From positions 3,801,501 through 3,865,500 of the forward strand of contig NZ_CP096563.1 of assembly GCF_023221595.1 (NCBI RefSeq): a stretch of DNA of 64,000 nucleotides, given 5' to 3'. A model generated the notes under the pieces. That model saw nothing but the letters and a program-made list of their open reading frames with translations, was not told where the DNA came from and did no database searches. Of this stretch, positions 54,834 through 63,944 are shown in pieces; position 1 is the first letter of the stretch, and each line of letters starts with the position of its first letter. Made by a program: the position numbers and the translations under genes. The DNA is from Rhodococcus qingshengii JCM 15477. GTDB lineage: Bacteria; Actinomycetota; Actinomycetes; Mycobacteriales; Mycobacteriaceae.

Positions 54834-55877
54834 ATGCACGAGGCTCAAACAGATTTGGCGAAGAACCCAGATATTTCGAACCCGGATATTTCGAGAAACC
54901 GCATTTCGAACCGAATCAAGCGTCGGATCCTGGGCCTCGCCGCGACAGCACTCGCTCTCCCCCTGACCGCAGGCCTGATCAGCGGATCGGTAGCGACCGC
55001 AGCGCCCGCGCGTACCGCCCCGGCCGGTGGCTACGAGGAAGTGTTCGTAGACTCGTCGATGGGACCGATCAAGGTTCAGATCCAGTGGGCTTCGCGCGGC
55101 GGCAACGCGGCACTCTATCTTCTCGATGGCCTACGAGCACGCGACGACCGAAACGCATGGAGTTTCGAGACCAACGCTCTCGAGCAGTATCGTGGCGACA
55201 ACGTCACGCTGGTCATGCCGGTCGGCGGGCAGTCCAGCTTTTACTCGGACTGGTATGCGAACAGCAATTTGAATCGCCAGCCGGTCACGTACAAATGGGA
55301 AACCTTCCTCACCCAGGAACTTCCCGCCTATCTGGAATCGCGCGGCGTCTCCCGAACCAACAACGGCGTGCTCGGACTGTCCATGGGTGGCAGCGCGGCA
55401 CTGACGCTAGCCGCCTACCACCGCGATCAGTTCAAGTTCGCCGGTTCGCTCTCGGGATACCTCAACATCTCAGCTCCAGGCATGCGTGAGGCGATCCGGG
55501 TGGCCATGGTCAGCGCCGGGTCCTTCAATGTCGATGCAATGTGGGGACCGCCGTGGAACCCCGCTTGGCTCCGCAACGATCCCTTCGTGTTTGCACCCGA
55601 ACTGGCTGGGCTCTCGCTGTACATATCCGCTGCGAGCGGCCTACCCGGGCAGTTCGATCAACCGCGTCGTCCCGTCGACTTCGTAAACACCGGTAGTGCA
55701 ATCGGCCTCGAAGCACTGGCCTTGATGAACTCACGCGCATTCCAGTTGCGCATGAACTCGCTGGGAATTCCGGCAACGTACAGCTTCCCGGCCAACGGCA
55801 CGCATTCGTGGCCGTACTGGGGTGCGGAATTGTGGAAGGCCCGAGGCCAGATCCTCGACACCCTCGACGCTTGGTGA
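54834..55877 (+). CDS. Antigen 85-type mycolyltransferase/esterase
   Basis: 347 aa. A long N-terminal n-region precedes a signal core ending near residue 60 (SVATAAPA). The esterase-D-like domain has Ser in GLSMGGSA (about 180) and His in NGTHSWPYW near 320, with LDGLR and a Trp-rich PPWNPAW segment. These enzymes transfer mycolic acids to trehalose or arabinogalactan in the cell envelope. Confidence 0.85.
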   Translation: MHEAQTDLAKNPDISNPDISRNRISNRIKRRILGLAATALALPLTAGLISGSVATAAPARTAPAGGYEEVFVDSSMGPIKVQIQWASRGGNAALYLLDGLRARDDRNAWSFETNALEQYRGDNVTLVMPVGGQSSFYSDWYANSNLNRQPVTYKWETFLTQELPAYLESRGVSRTNNGVLGLSMGGSAALTLAAYHRDQFKFAGSLSGYLNISAPGMREAIRVAMVSAGSFNVDAMWGPPWNPAWLRNDPFVFAPELAGLSLYISAASGLPGQFDQPRRPVDFVNTGSAIGLEALALMNSRAFQLRMNSLGIPATYSFPANGTHSWPYWGAELWKARGQILDTLDAW

Positions 55878-55902
55878 ACTGACAACTGGATCAACGACAA
55901 TC

Positions 55903-55935
55903 GCAGGCCCCGACCGATATTCGTTCGGGGCCTGC
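55903..55935. terminator. Bidirectional terminator between convergent genes
   Basis: GCAGGCCCCGA (55903-55913) and TCGGGGCCTGC (55925-55935) are exact complements. It lies between the mycolyltransferase stop and the VOC gene stop. Confidence 0.75.
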
Positions 55936-55947
55936 GCCGTTCGAAAA

Positions 55948-56340
55948 TCAGAGCGTGGCAAAGAGATCCACGGTGTTGCCGTCCGGATCGAGAAGAACGG
56001 CGTAACGCTGGCCCCACACGGCGTCGAAGGGCGCCTTGTGCCCGGGGAACTCTACTGTTATGCGCTGATACGCCTCGTCGACTGCGGCGGGAGTCCCGAA
56101 ATCGAAGGCCAAGGCGACGGGGTGTCGACCTTCCCCGACGGCGAAGTCAGGATCGAAGCTCGCGATGGTGGACAGCGCGTCCCAGGCCAGCCGAAGCCCA
56201 CCGTCGAAAGTGAACTCCACATGCGGAGCGTCAGCGGGTGTTTCCGGAATGCCGAGCCCGAGGGTTCGGTAGAACGCGAGGGAACGAGCGAGATCGTTGG
56301 TGACGATTCCGACGAGATCGAGTCTCGGAGAGACGGACAC
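55948..56340 (-). CDS. VOC-family (glyoxalase-like) protein
   Basis: 130 aa of the beta-alpha-beta-beta-beta type: LDLVGIVTNDLARSLAFYRTLGL, then LLDPDGNTVDLFA with the usual terminal acidic strand. Members act as dioxygenases, glyoxalases or drug-binding proteins. It is divergent from the AraC gene. Confidence 0.8.
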   Translation of the reverse strand: MSVSPRLDLVGIVTNDLARSLAFYRTLGLGIPETPADAPHVEFTFDGGLRLAWDALSTIASFDPDFAVGEGRHPVALAFDFGTPAAVDEAYQRITVEFPGHKAPFDAVWGQRYAVLLDPDGNTVDLFATL

Positions 56341-56396
56341 GGTATTTCTCCTGTTTCAGGTCGAGAAGTGATCGGCGAGTGTGTGACGATGATCTG

Positions 56397-57176
56397 ATGA
56401 CCGGCGCTGACACCCTCGCTCTCGACGGTAGTCGGACGGTAGCGTCGAGTCTTGAACAAAACGGCCACACCTATATCGAGACTCAGATCACCGATTCGGC
56501 CGGCGTCTTCAGTTGCACGTGGAAAAGCACCAGCGAAGCCCATACGCCCACGGAAGCAAAGCGGATTCTTCCCGATCTCTGCGCCGACTTCATCGTCGAC
56601 AGCACCGGAAAGTCGTGGCTCGTCGGACCTGCCACCGGTGCCGATCTGGTTTCGGTCGCCGCCGGTACAACCATGTGGGGCATCCGGATCAATCCACCGG
56701 CTCTGCGGAGCCTGCTCGGCACAGCTGCCGACGCGGTGCAGGATTCGAAGATCGCCTTCGACGACATCCTCACTTCCAGACAAGCGCGGGTACTTGCCGA
56801 CGCCCTGAGCCACGAGGCAGTCGACGCTCACCTACTGGGCCAGTTGTGGCGCGGACTGGAACCCGACCACGGAATCGAGCGTGGTTACTCCGCGCTCATC
56901 TCCTCCCCTTCCACGCCGATACGAGAGATTGCTGCAGACCTCGGTGTTTCCGAACGTCATTTCAGACGATCGATCACGTCAGCGGTCGGGCTGTCCCCCA
57001 AACTGATTCAGAAGGTGCAACGAATGCAGGACGTGTTGACTCTCAGCCGCGGCGCAAAACTCACGCTGTCGTCGCTGGCCGGTCGCGCCGGCTACGCCGA
57101 CCAAGCCCACCTCGCACGCGATACGCGTGCACTGGCAGGTCTGACACCGACTCAGCTACTGCGTGAGCACCGGTAA
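56397..57176 (+). CDS. AraC-family transcriptional regulator
   Basis: 259 aa. The C-terminal double HTH reads PIREIAADLGVSERHFRRSI and LSSLAGRAGYADQAHLARD. The N-terminal domain is of the DUF6597 type (WKSTSEAH...). It ends 2 nt before the pyrophosphatase-like gene, so the two are coupled. Confidence 0.85.
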   Translation: MTGADTLALDGSRTVASSLEQNGHTYIETQITDSAGVFSCTWKSTSEAHTPTEAKRILPDLCADFIVDSTGKSWLVGPATGADLVSVAAGTTMWGIRINPPALRSLLGTAADAVQDSKIAFDDILTSRQARVLADALSHEAVDAHLLGQLWRGLEPDHGIERGYSALISSPSTPIREIAADLGVSERHFRRSITSAVGLSPKLIQKVQRMQDVLTLSRGAKLTLSSLAGRAGYADQAHLARDTRALAGLTPTQLLREHR

Positions 57177-57178
57177 CG

Positions 57179-57529
57179 ATGAGCGAAGAACTGTTCGCCG
57201 CCCTCGATCACCTGGCTGCCACGTCAGCTGTCGTGATCGATCGCCCCCGAGGGTCGGCACACCCGCGGTACCCCGATGCGATCTATCCGCTCGACTACGG
57301 CTATCTCGACGGCACGGTCAGCGCGGACGGCGACGGGATCGATCTGTTCCGAGGCTCGGCCGTCGGCAACGGTGTTGTCGCCGTGGCCGTTGTTGCCGAC
57401 ATCGTCAAGAAGGACGTGGAAGTCAAGATCCTTCTCGAATGTACTGCGCCTGAAATCGACACTGCCACAATATTTCTCCGTGACGTTCTAGGTCTCGGTG
57501 CCACTGTCTTGCGGCGCGCCGTCAGCTGA
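57179..57529 (+). CDS. Short inorganic pyrophosphatase-like protein
   Basis: 116 aa, against about 165 for family I enzymes. It keeps the YPLDYGYLDGT strand and a DGDGIDLF segment in place of the DGDPLD metal motif, then ends before the Asp/Lys cluster needed for catalysis. So it is probably not a normal pyrophosphatase. It overlaps the convergent LLM gene by 8 nt. Confidence 0.65.
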   Translation: MSEELFAALDHLAATSAVVIDRPRGSAHPRYPDAIYPLDYGYLDGTVSADGDGIDLFRGSAVGNGVVAVAVVADIVKKDVEVKILLECTAPEIDTATIFLRDVLGLGATVLRRAVS

Positions 57530-58631
57530 GTTCGTCGAATCGCGGAACAAGATGCTCCGCAACCCACTTCGCTTCCTCGATCAGAGGCCAACCTGCCAGG
57601 ATCAGTGCAGTCAAACCGGTTCGGCTGCGAAGCGTGCGTACCGAGTCCGTGATCGAATCCGGATCGCCGACGTAGTACACCGCCGATGACCCGGTGCCGA
57701 AGATGTCGAGGGGTGACCACGCCGTGATACCCGCGTACAGCCCGTCACCGACGTACAACTCCTCCGGTTCCGGAAGTCGGCCGGAAGCAATCTTGTCCGC
57801 CCAACCCTGCCGCTGAGCGTCGCGAGCGGTGAAAGTCTTGAGGTCTTGCTTCCCCTGAGTGCGACGACGCACTGCGTTGTCCAAGACATGAGCGATCTGC
57901 TCGACGCCCGTCTTCTCGAACAACGAACGGAACCGGTCGTGCGCCTGCGCCTTGGTGGGGCGAACGATCACACCGGTGAGCGCACCGAAGTCGGTGAACT
58001 CGCGCCCGGCTGCCTCCGCCGCCGCCCGTGCGGCAGAGAATTTGTCTTCGATGAACGAAGTCTCGCGCAACATCGCCAAGTAGGTGTCGAGCACCTTGCC
58101 TGAATTCGCCAGGCCTGCAGGCGAATCACCGGTACCCCACAGCGGAACCTGATGCCCAGCGGGCGCATCGATACGCAGTGGTGTGTTGGGAAAGTTCGAC
58201 TCCGTGCCTTCGGCGTAGATGCGGCGGAAGTCCGCCCAGTACTGCTCCCCCAACTCGTAACGCTCGTCGTGGGGCACGTTCATGTCGTACTTGGTCAGGA
58301 TGTTCTCGCGTCCGTTGACCGAGTTGATCAACAGTCGGCCGCCGCTGAAGGCGTCGAAAGTCAATGCCTTCTCCGCCAGCAGTCGCGCCGGCGTCATGTT
58401 CGCGTAGACAGCGACGAGGAACTTCATGCGCGTGGTGTGCGCTGCCGCCCACGTCGCCGAGATGAACGGATCGTTCGGCCAGGTGGCAACAAGCGCACCT
58501 TCGAATCCGCCGTCGTCGATGGTCTTCGCGAGCTCGATCTGCCTGGCCCCGTCCACGGGGAACAGCCCACCGGGGCTCCACGGGTAGTCCCCGTCGGCCT
58601 GGGTGAGATACCAGAATGTCTTGATGCCCAT
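57522..58631 (-). CDS. LLM-class flavin monooxygenase (SsuD-like)
   Basis: 369 aa luciferase-like TIM barrel. Start GIKTFWYLTQADGDYPW, a TTRMKFLVAVY strand and NSVNGRE in the flavin pocket are typical of alkanesulfonate monooxygenases. A sulfonate or related substrate is inferred. It needs reduced FMN. The start overlaps the thiM stop by 1 nt (TGATG), so the two are coupled. Confidence 0.85.
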   Translation of the reverse strand: MGIKTFWYLTQADGDYPWSPGGLFPVDGARQIELAKTIDDGGFEGALVATWPNDPFISATWAAAHTTRMKFLVAVYANMTPARLLAEKALTFDAFSGGRLLINSVNGRENILTKYDMNVPHDERYELGEQYWADFRRIYAEGTESNFPNTPLRIDAPAGHQVPLWGTGDSPAGLANSGKVLDTYLAMLRETSFIEDKFSAARAAAEAAGREFTDFGALTGVIVRPTKAQAHDRFRSLFEKTGVEQIAHVLDNAVRRRTQGKQDLKTFTARDAQRQGWADKIASGRLPEPEELYVGDGLYAGITAWSPLDIFGTGSSAVYYVGDPDSITDSVRTLRSRTGLTALILAGWPLIEEAKWVAEHLVPRFDELS

Positions 58632-59476
58632 CAGTTCTGCACTCCAGCCGGCAGGTCGAACGATTCGATTCGGGCACGTGAGCGGATGGTGTCCGCATTC
58701 ACGTTGTAGAGCGCGTCGAGGTACGCGACCGCGAAAGAACCAGGACCTGAGGCATTTTCCTCGGCGATCTCCGATGCCACGGCAACATGCGTATGCGCGG
58801 CAACCAATCCGTCCAGCGCGGTCGGCGTCACGGCGAGGTAGGCAGCGACCAGGCCTCCCAGAGAGCAACCGGTACTGGTCACGCGCGGCAACAGAGCGCT
58901 GCCACCGGAGACTCGGATGCCCCGAACGTCGCCGCCACCATCGCGGCCGACGATGTAGTCGACCGGTCCGGATGCCGACACGGCATCCGCATGCTTCAGG
59001 AGTGACAGAGCGGCGGGCACTGCGTCGGCGGAATCGGAGGCACTGTCGACGCCGCGGGTGTCACCGCCGAGTCCGGCCAGAGCGATGATCTCCGATGCGT
59101 TCCCGCGGATGGCGCTGGGGTGAAAGCGCAGCAGATCCACAGCGATACCGCTCCGCCAGGGTAGTCCGCCGACACCGACGGGATCCAAAACCCATGGCGT
59201 ACCCGCAGTTCGCGCCGCTTCTGCTGCTATCAGGAAGGCTTCGGCTGTCCCGTCGTCCGGCGTTCCGAGGTTGACGAGCACTCCCCCGGCGATGGCAGCG
59301 AACCCACCCGCTTCGTGGACGTTGTCGATGTGAGCGTTGCTTGCGCCGGCGGCGAGCAGAACATTGGTCAAGAAGTTCGCAGAAACGATGTTGGTCAGCG
59401 ACTGGACGAGCGGTACCTGATCGCGGAGTGCGTCGATCGCCGACGCGACGGTTTCGACAGAGACAGTGTCAGACAT
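58631..59476 (-). CDS. thiM: Hydroxyethylthiazole kinase
   Basis: 281 aa. Family landmarks: PLVQSLTNIVSANFLTN, LDPVGVGGLPWR, IRGNASEI and the catalytic Cys204 in STGCSLGG. It phosphorylates 5-hydroxyethyl-4-methylthiazole in thiamine salvage. AAGGA precedes the ATG. It lies between a sulfurtransferase and an LLM monooxygenase, both sulfur-related. Confidence 0.85.
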   Translation of the reverse strand: MSDTVSVETVASAIDALRDQVPLVQSLTNIVSANFLTNVLLAAGASNAHIDNVHEAGGFAAIAGGVLVNLGTPDDGTAEAFLIAAEAARTAGTPWVLDPVGVGGLPWRSGIAVDLLRFHPSAIRGNASEIIALAGLGGDTRGVDSASDSADAVPAALSLLKHADAVSASGPVDYIVGRDGGGDVRGIRVSGGSALLPRVTSTGCSLGGLVAAYLAVTPTALDGLVAAHTHVAVASEIAEENASGPGSFAVAYLDALYNVNADTIRSRARIESFDLPAGVQN

Positions 59477-59519
59477 GAGAATTCCTTCAGGACGGGAGGT
59501 AATTGAGGACTGCGGCGAT

Positions 59520-60440
59520 TCAGGACCGCGGACATCGAACATCCGCAAGCGCGCCGCCGGGCTCACCGCCGACAACCATCGGCAAAGTCGGATCTGCAGT
59601 CCATTCCTCCAACGAACCGTCATAGACCTTGACGTCCTCATAGCCGCCGCGGATCAGTGCGAGTGCTGTCAGGCACGCCGAAACTCCACCGCCGCAATAG
59701 ATCACGACAGGTTCAGCGACGGCTGGTAGAACGTCAGCAGATTTCGACCGAACATCGTCCGCCGGAAGCATCCGGGCATCGGCGTCGAGAAGACCCTTCG
59801 CAGACAGATTCACACTTGACGGAATGTGTCCGCGTCGCGAATATCGCGTCTTCTCCGTTCCCTCGTACTGCTCAGGCGCCAGCGCGCACACCAGCGTTCC
59901 GGCTTCTTCTCCTGAGGACAGTGAGGCAACGCGAGGTAGATCGACCCACAGGCCAAGGTCCGTCACACTCCAACGCTTCGACGCCGACGTGTGGGTGACG
60001 TCGGCGCCGCTCGCGAGGGCGAAGCCGCATCGAGTCCATTCGGCGACGCCACCGTCGAGGACCCTTGCTTCGATGCCGGCGTTGCGAAACACCCACCAGA
60101 GCCGTGATGCCCAAGTGGTCGAACCCTGGTCGTAGATCACGATTGTCGCACCCGGTTCGATACCACTGGATTGGAGATCGGACATCAACTGCTCCGTTGA
60201 CGGGCGTGTGAAATGCAGCGCCGCTTCCCTTTCGGAAAAGACGTCCATGAGGTCGACGTGTCGGGAACCCGGGATGTGCGAGGAAACCCAGCCGTCGTAC
60301 CCGGACTCCGGGCGATAGTCGCCGTCGAATCGCGCGGGAGGAAAATGAACCGTCGCGTCGAGCACAGCGACGCCTCCCTCGCGCAGCATCGCGTCGAGTT
60401 CAGCAGCACTCACCAGCGGCGACGCGGTCTCTCCAGCCAC
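59520..60440 (-). CDS. Thiosulfate sulfurtransferase (rhodanese, two-domain)
   Basis: 306 aa with two rhodanese domains. The first has SHIPGSRHVDL; the second carries catalytic Cys in VIYCGGGVSA near residue 250 and GHIPSSVNL. GTG 60440 follows GGGAGAGG. It heads the sulfurtransferase-thiM-LLM operon, and the palindrome at 60483 lies just upstream. Confidence 0.85.
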   Translation of the reverse strand: MAGETASPLVSAAELDAMLREGGVAVLDATVHFPPARFDGDYRPESGYDGWVSSHIPGSRHVDLMDVFSEREAALHFTRPSTEQLMSDLQSSGIEPGATIVIYDQGSTTWASRLWWVFRNAGIEARVLDGGVAEWTRCGFALASGADVTHTSASKRWSVTDLGLWVDLPRVASLSSGEEAGTLVCALAPEQYEGTEKTRYSRRGHIPSSVNLSAKGLLDADARMLPADDVRSKSADVLPAVAEPVVIYCGGGVSACLTALALIRGGYEDVKVYDGSLEEWTADPTLPMVVGGEPGGALADVRCPRS

Positions 60441-60482
60441 TTCAGACCCTCTCCCTCGGAAACGAACAAGCACGAACCTAAA

Positions 60483-60510
60483 TGAGTACTAGCGTATACG
60501 CAAGTACTCA
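60483..60510. promoter_or_regulatory. 28-bp palindrome, GntR/FCD operator candidate
   Basis: TGAGTACT-A-GCGTATACGC-A-AGTACTCA is a palindrome with only the two A positions unpaired. It sits between the divergent sulfurtransferase and GntR genes. Its centre GTATAC suits operators of FCD-type GntR regulators. Confidence 0.75.
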
Positions 60511-60568
60511 CTCGTCGCCGATGGCATAATCGAACGCGCTCTACTTGCATGCACAGGAATGAGGACAC

Positions 60569-61255
60569 ATGGATCTCGACGCCGATACGAGCACCACCGA
60601 TCTGCTGGTGCCGGAGGCTGCGCTGGGCCGGTCCGATCAGACCTCGCGGCAGTACCTGCGCCTGCGAGCCGACATCCTGGCCGGCAAGTTCCCCCAGGGC
60701 TCTCCGCTGCACGAGACTCAATTGTGCGAATCGTACGGCGCATCGCGTACCCCGATCCGCGAGGCACTCAACTGGCTCGCGCACGACGGTCTACTCGAAC
60801 GAGCCGCCCGCGGTTTTCGTGTCCGTTCCGGCACACCCGAGGACGTCATCGAAATCTACGCAGCGCGGGTTGCCCTCGAATCGGAAGCCGCCGGCGCCGC
60901 CGCACTCCGCCACAGCGATCTCGACCTTGCCCGCCTGGACGGATTGCACGAGTTCTGCTGCACTGCAACAGAAGGCACCGAGGTTCGTGCCGGAAACTTC
61001 AAGTTTCACGAGGCCCTCTGGCAGGCCGCCCACAATTCCACGATCACCTCATTGCTGATCCGCCTCACCACCCAATTGCGAATCTACGACAGCGGCCCGC
61101 CGTCGAACTACGGCGAACCTGACCTGCTCAATTCGGAGCATCAAGAGATCCTGAACGCCATCCGCGCCCGGGACGAATCGTCCGCAAGTGGTCACATGCG
61201 CAACCATCTCGAGCGCAGCCGCGACCAACGAATAAGGATGTTCGCCAGCCGCTGA
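60569..61255 (+). CDS. GntR-family regulator, FCD type
   Basis: 228 aa. Winged-helix HTH at about 25-90 (ESYGASRTPIREALNWLAHDGLLE), then the helical FCD domain with metal-binding His in FKFHEAL, EHQEIL and HMRNH. It probably controls the sulfurtransferase-thiM-LLM operon and itself through the 28-bp palindrome. Confidence 0.85.
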   Translation: MDLDADTSTTDLLVPEAALGRSDQTSRQYLRLRADILAGKFPQGSPLHETQLCESYGASRTPIREALNWLAHDGLLERAARGFRVRSGTPEDVIEIYAARVALESEAAGAAALRHSDLDLARLDGLHEFCCTATEGTEVRAGNFKFHEALWQAAHNSTITSLLIRLTTQLRIYDSGPPSNYGEPDLLNSEHQEILNAIRARDESSASGHMRNHLERSRDQRIRMFASR

Positions 61256-61303
61256 CTTCAGACAGCCCCGAGTTCTGCACACTGACGCCTGCGCCGCCGT
61301 CGC

Positions 61304-61825
61304 TCAGACGGGGAGCGTGCCGGTGTCGACGTCGTACACGCTCTCGGCCGGGCTCGACATCACTCGATCCGCCATCTCCTGCTTGAGCTCTGTCAGCCGT
61401 GACTCGTCTTCGGCCGTCCGGTCGGACTTACGGGACAGAGTAATGAACTCGTCGACGACGAACCCCTCCCGAACAGTCAGCGTGACGCTCGCGCCGCGAT
61501 AGGTGATCCGAAATACATACAGCGCGAGCGTATTTCCACGTTCACGCCTGGCCAAGGAACTGTCAACGGTGTACCGCCCTTCGGTCACCGCGCGCGTGAC
61601 CAACTCGAACGCATCGCGCACTCCTGGTCCGCCGTGTGCGGTGGTGACGACCAGCTCGCGACGCTCGACGGAGCCTTCCCCGCCGAGCACACCGAGAGCG
61701 CGCTCGAGAACCTTGTAGGCATGCGCCACGCCGCCCGGGGCCTGCGGACCGTGATAGCGGAGGGCGTCCTCGTACGTGAAGTCGAGCATCGTCCCGTGAT
61801 CGGTCACGGTGAGCGTGGTGGCCAT
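61304..61825 (-). CDS. FmdE-like protein
   Basis: 173 aa. RYHGPQAPGGVAHAYKVLERALGVL and TTAHGGPGVRDAFELVTRAVTEGRY follow the outline of FmdE-type domains (HGHxCPG, then a DAI helix), but the Cys of the FmdE metal site is missing. It may have a different role. Function unproven. It lies next to the bicupin on the same strand. Confidence 0.45.
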   Translation of the reverse strand: MATTLTVTDHGTMLDFTYEDALRYHGPQAPGGVAHAYKVLERALGVLGGEGSVERRELVVTTAHGGPGVRDAFELVTRAVTEGRYTVDSSLARRERGNTLALYVFRITYRGASVTLTVREGFVVDEFITLSRKSDRTAEDESRLTELKQEMADRVMSSPAESVYDVDTGTLPV

Positions 61826-61843
61826 GATGGGCGTCCTTGCCGG

Positions 61844-62875
61844 TCAGTGCTGGCGGTCGATCGGATTGATCCGCGAGACGATGAGCGGATCGATCGGAGT
61901 GAAAGGGAAGTGCGGCAGCTCCCGCTCCGGAACGCCGAACGAGGCCGAGAGAACGCCGCGTGAGAACGCGGAAGCCGTTGCACGGTAGCCTATGTCGCCC
62001 GGCGTCGGCTGGTCGAAGAAGATGAGGAAGTTGATGTCCTCGTCACCTAGAACCTCGATGTGATGGGGATAGGCACGCGGAACGAAATACACCTGACCAG
62101 GCTCCAGTAGGTAGGTGTCGAGCGAACCGTCCGGATCGAGGACCGTCATCCGCCCGTGACCACGATGCACGTATCCCATTTCGGCAGTGACGGGATGCCA
62201 GTGTGGCTCACGCATCCCACTCTCGCGAATAGTCAACGAGTACATCGAAAGATCCTCCAGCGCCGCCCAATACTGCTTGCGCGCCACTTTCGCCTGTCCG
62301 TACGGATATGCGAGAGGCGCGATCTGGCCTTCGAGATCGAAGAGATGCGCGTTGGGAAGGCCGGCGGTATCGGGAACGACGGCGGCGCCGTCCCGCCGAA
62401 CTATCTGGGACGCATCGGCTCTACCGAAGACGTCGAAGGCCGATGCGGCGAGATCGTACGTGTTGCCGAGCACCGCGTTCGACATTGCGCTGACGCTACT
62501 CTGCAACGAAAAGTGCTGCGGGAGTGAAGTACGCAGGGCAGCGATGATCTCCGCCTCCTCCTCTCCGACATTCTCGATGTGATAAATCGCGCCGGATTCG
62601 ACGTGATACATCTGCCCCGCTCGCACCACGAAGCTGGCGAACTCGTCAGCATTGCCCAGCATCGAGACGAGCACGGTTCCGCTGGTGACGTAGGCGATCT
62701 GGTTCGCGTTGACGTTCCATTGTGGTTCACGGATCGCGCCGGGACCGAGAACAATTCGTTTGATCGACAGACCGGACAGGATCGGCAACGAACTCGTGTC
62801 GAGTTGCGAGATCGACCCAAGTTCGTTCTCGAAGACACTGGGGCCATTGCATAGTGAGGCAACGTGTGTAGACAT
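61844..62875 (-). CDS. Bicupin, oxalate-decarboxylase-like
   Basis: 343 aa with two cupin barrels. The C-terminal one has the full metal site (REPHWHPVTAEMGYV and YPHHIEVL). In the N-terminal one the matching segment is REPQWNVNANQIAYV with both His replaced, though a later His is kept. So only one barrel likely binds metal. AAGGA precedes the ATG. The reaction is likely oxalate decarboxylation or a related step, not certain. Confidence 0.75.
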   Translation of the reverse strand: MSTHVASLCNGPSVFENELGSISQLDTSSLPILSGLSIKRIVLGPGAIREPQWNVNANQIAYVTSGTVLVSMLGNADEFASFVVRAGQMYHVESGAIYHIENVGEEEAEIIAALRTSLPQHFSLQSSVSAMSNAVLGNTYDLAASAFDVFGRADASQIVRRDGAAVVPDTAGLPNAHLFDLEGQIAPLAYPYGQAKVARKQYWAALEDLSMYSLTIRESGMREPHWHPVTAEMGYVHRGHGRMTVLDPDGSLDTYLLEPGQVYFVPRAYPHHIEVLGDEDINFLIFFDQPTPGDIGYRATASAFSRGVLSASFGVPERELPHFPFTPIDPLIVSRINPIDRQH

Positions 62876-62934
62876 GGCAATTTTATCCTTCCCACTCTGG
62901 TCCTTTCGACTCCGGTCCTTCCGCCTCGCTGACG

Positions 62935-63756
62935 TCAGTCCTCGATGAACGCGAGAATGTCCTGGTCCAGTGTCTTCTGATATGAGCCGTAGATGCCGTG
63001 AGGTGCGCCCGGATACACCTTCAGCGTGCCCTTCTTCACCAGCTTGATCGCCTTCTCGGCCGCTGCGCCGATCGGCACGATCTGATCGTCGTCGCCCTGA
63101 GCGATGAGGAACGGAACGTCGATGGCTTCGAGATCGGAGGTCTGGTCCGTCTCCGAGAATGCCTTGACGCAGTCGTAGGCCGCGGCGAGATTGACCAACA
63201 TACCTTGCCGCCAGAAGTCGTCCTTCGCCCCTTGCGAGACGTCGGCACCTTCGCGGTTCGCGCCGTAAAAGCTCTCGCTGAGATCCTTGTAGAACTGCGA
63301 TCGGTCTCGCAGAACTCCCTCACGGATGCCGTCGAAGACCTCGATCGGTGTGCCTTCGGGGTTGCCGTCCGACTTGACCATGATCGGCGGTACGGCGCCG
63401 GCGGTGATCACCTTGGCCACGCGCCCTTTGCCGTGCTGCGCCGCGTACCGGACCACTTCCCCGCCGCCGGTCGAATGGCCAACCAGGACCAGGTCTTTCA
63501 GGTCGAGTGTGTCGATCAGCTCAGCCAGGTCCTTGGCATATGTATCCATGTCGTTGCCGGTGTACGTCTTCGACGAGCGACCGTGTCCTCGACGATCGTG
63601 CGCGATGGTCCGGTATCCGGCGTCGGCGAACAACTTCATCTCGACCTGCCACGCGTCAGAACTCAGCGGCCACCCGTAGCTGAGGACGATCGGCCGGCCG
63701 ACGCCGTGCTCGGTGTAGTAGATCTCGGTTCCGTCGGAGGTGGTGATGTAGGGCAT
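62935..63756 (-). CDS. Alpha/beta hydrolase, non-heme chloroperoxidase type
   Basis: 273 aa. Ser95 in GHSTGGGE, Asp in GDDDQIVP and His in GAPHGIYG, the complete triad of cofactor-free haloperoxidase/esterase enzymes. The usual HGWPL near residue 29 reads YGWPL here. In vivo an esterase or perhydrolase role is more likely than halogenation. Confidence 0.85.
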   Translation of the reverse strand: MPYITTSDGTEIYYTEHGVGRPIVLSYGWPLSSDAWQVEMKLFADAGYRTIAHDRRGHGRSSKTYTGNDMDTYAKDLAELIDTLDLKDLVLVGHSTGGGEVVRYAAQHGKGRVAKVITAGAVPPIMVKSDGNPEGTPIEVFDGIREGVLRDRSQFYKDLSESFYGANREGADVSQGAKDDFWRQGMLVNLAAAYDCVKAFSETDQTSDLEAIDVPFLIAQGDDDQIVPIGAAAEKAIKLVKKGTLKVYPGAPHGIYGSYQKTLDQDILAFIED

Positions 63757-63884
63757 GCTCTGCTCTTCTCTGTCGAGTCGTGGACTGAGATCCGGACACG
63801 GTGCCCGGTTTCCTCACTCTGCGAGTGCCCACTACGGGGGCAGTCGACTCATCGATCGACAGAAATGTGCGTGGGGGCAGAAGA

Positions 63885-63923
63885 CTCCGGCCCGACACCA
63901 CGAAGCGTGGTGCCGGGCCGGAG
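63885..63923 (-). terminator. Strong hairpin terminator
   Basis: Arms 63885-63901 and 63907-63923 pair over 17 bp with one G-T pair and a 5-nt loop; a T/C-rich run follows on the minus strand. It ends the gene entering from the right edge. Confidence 0.8.
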
Positions 63924-63944
63924 CCTTCAGTCAAAGGGAAACGA

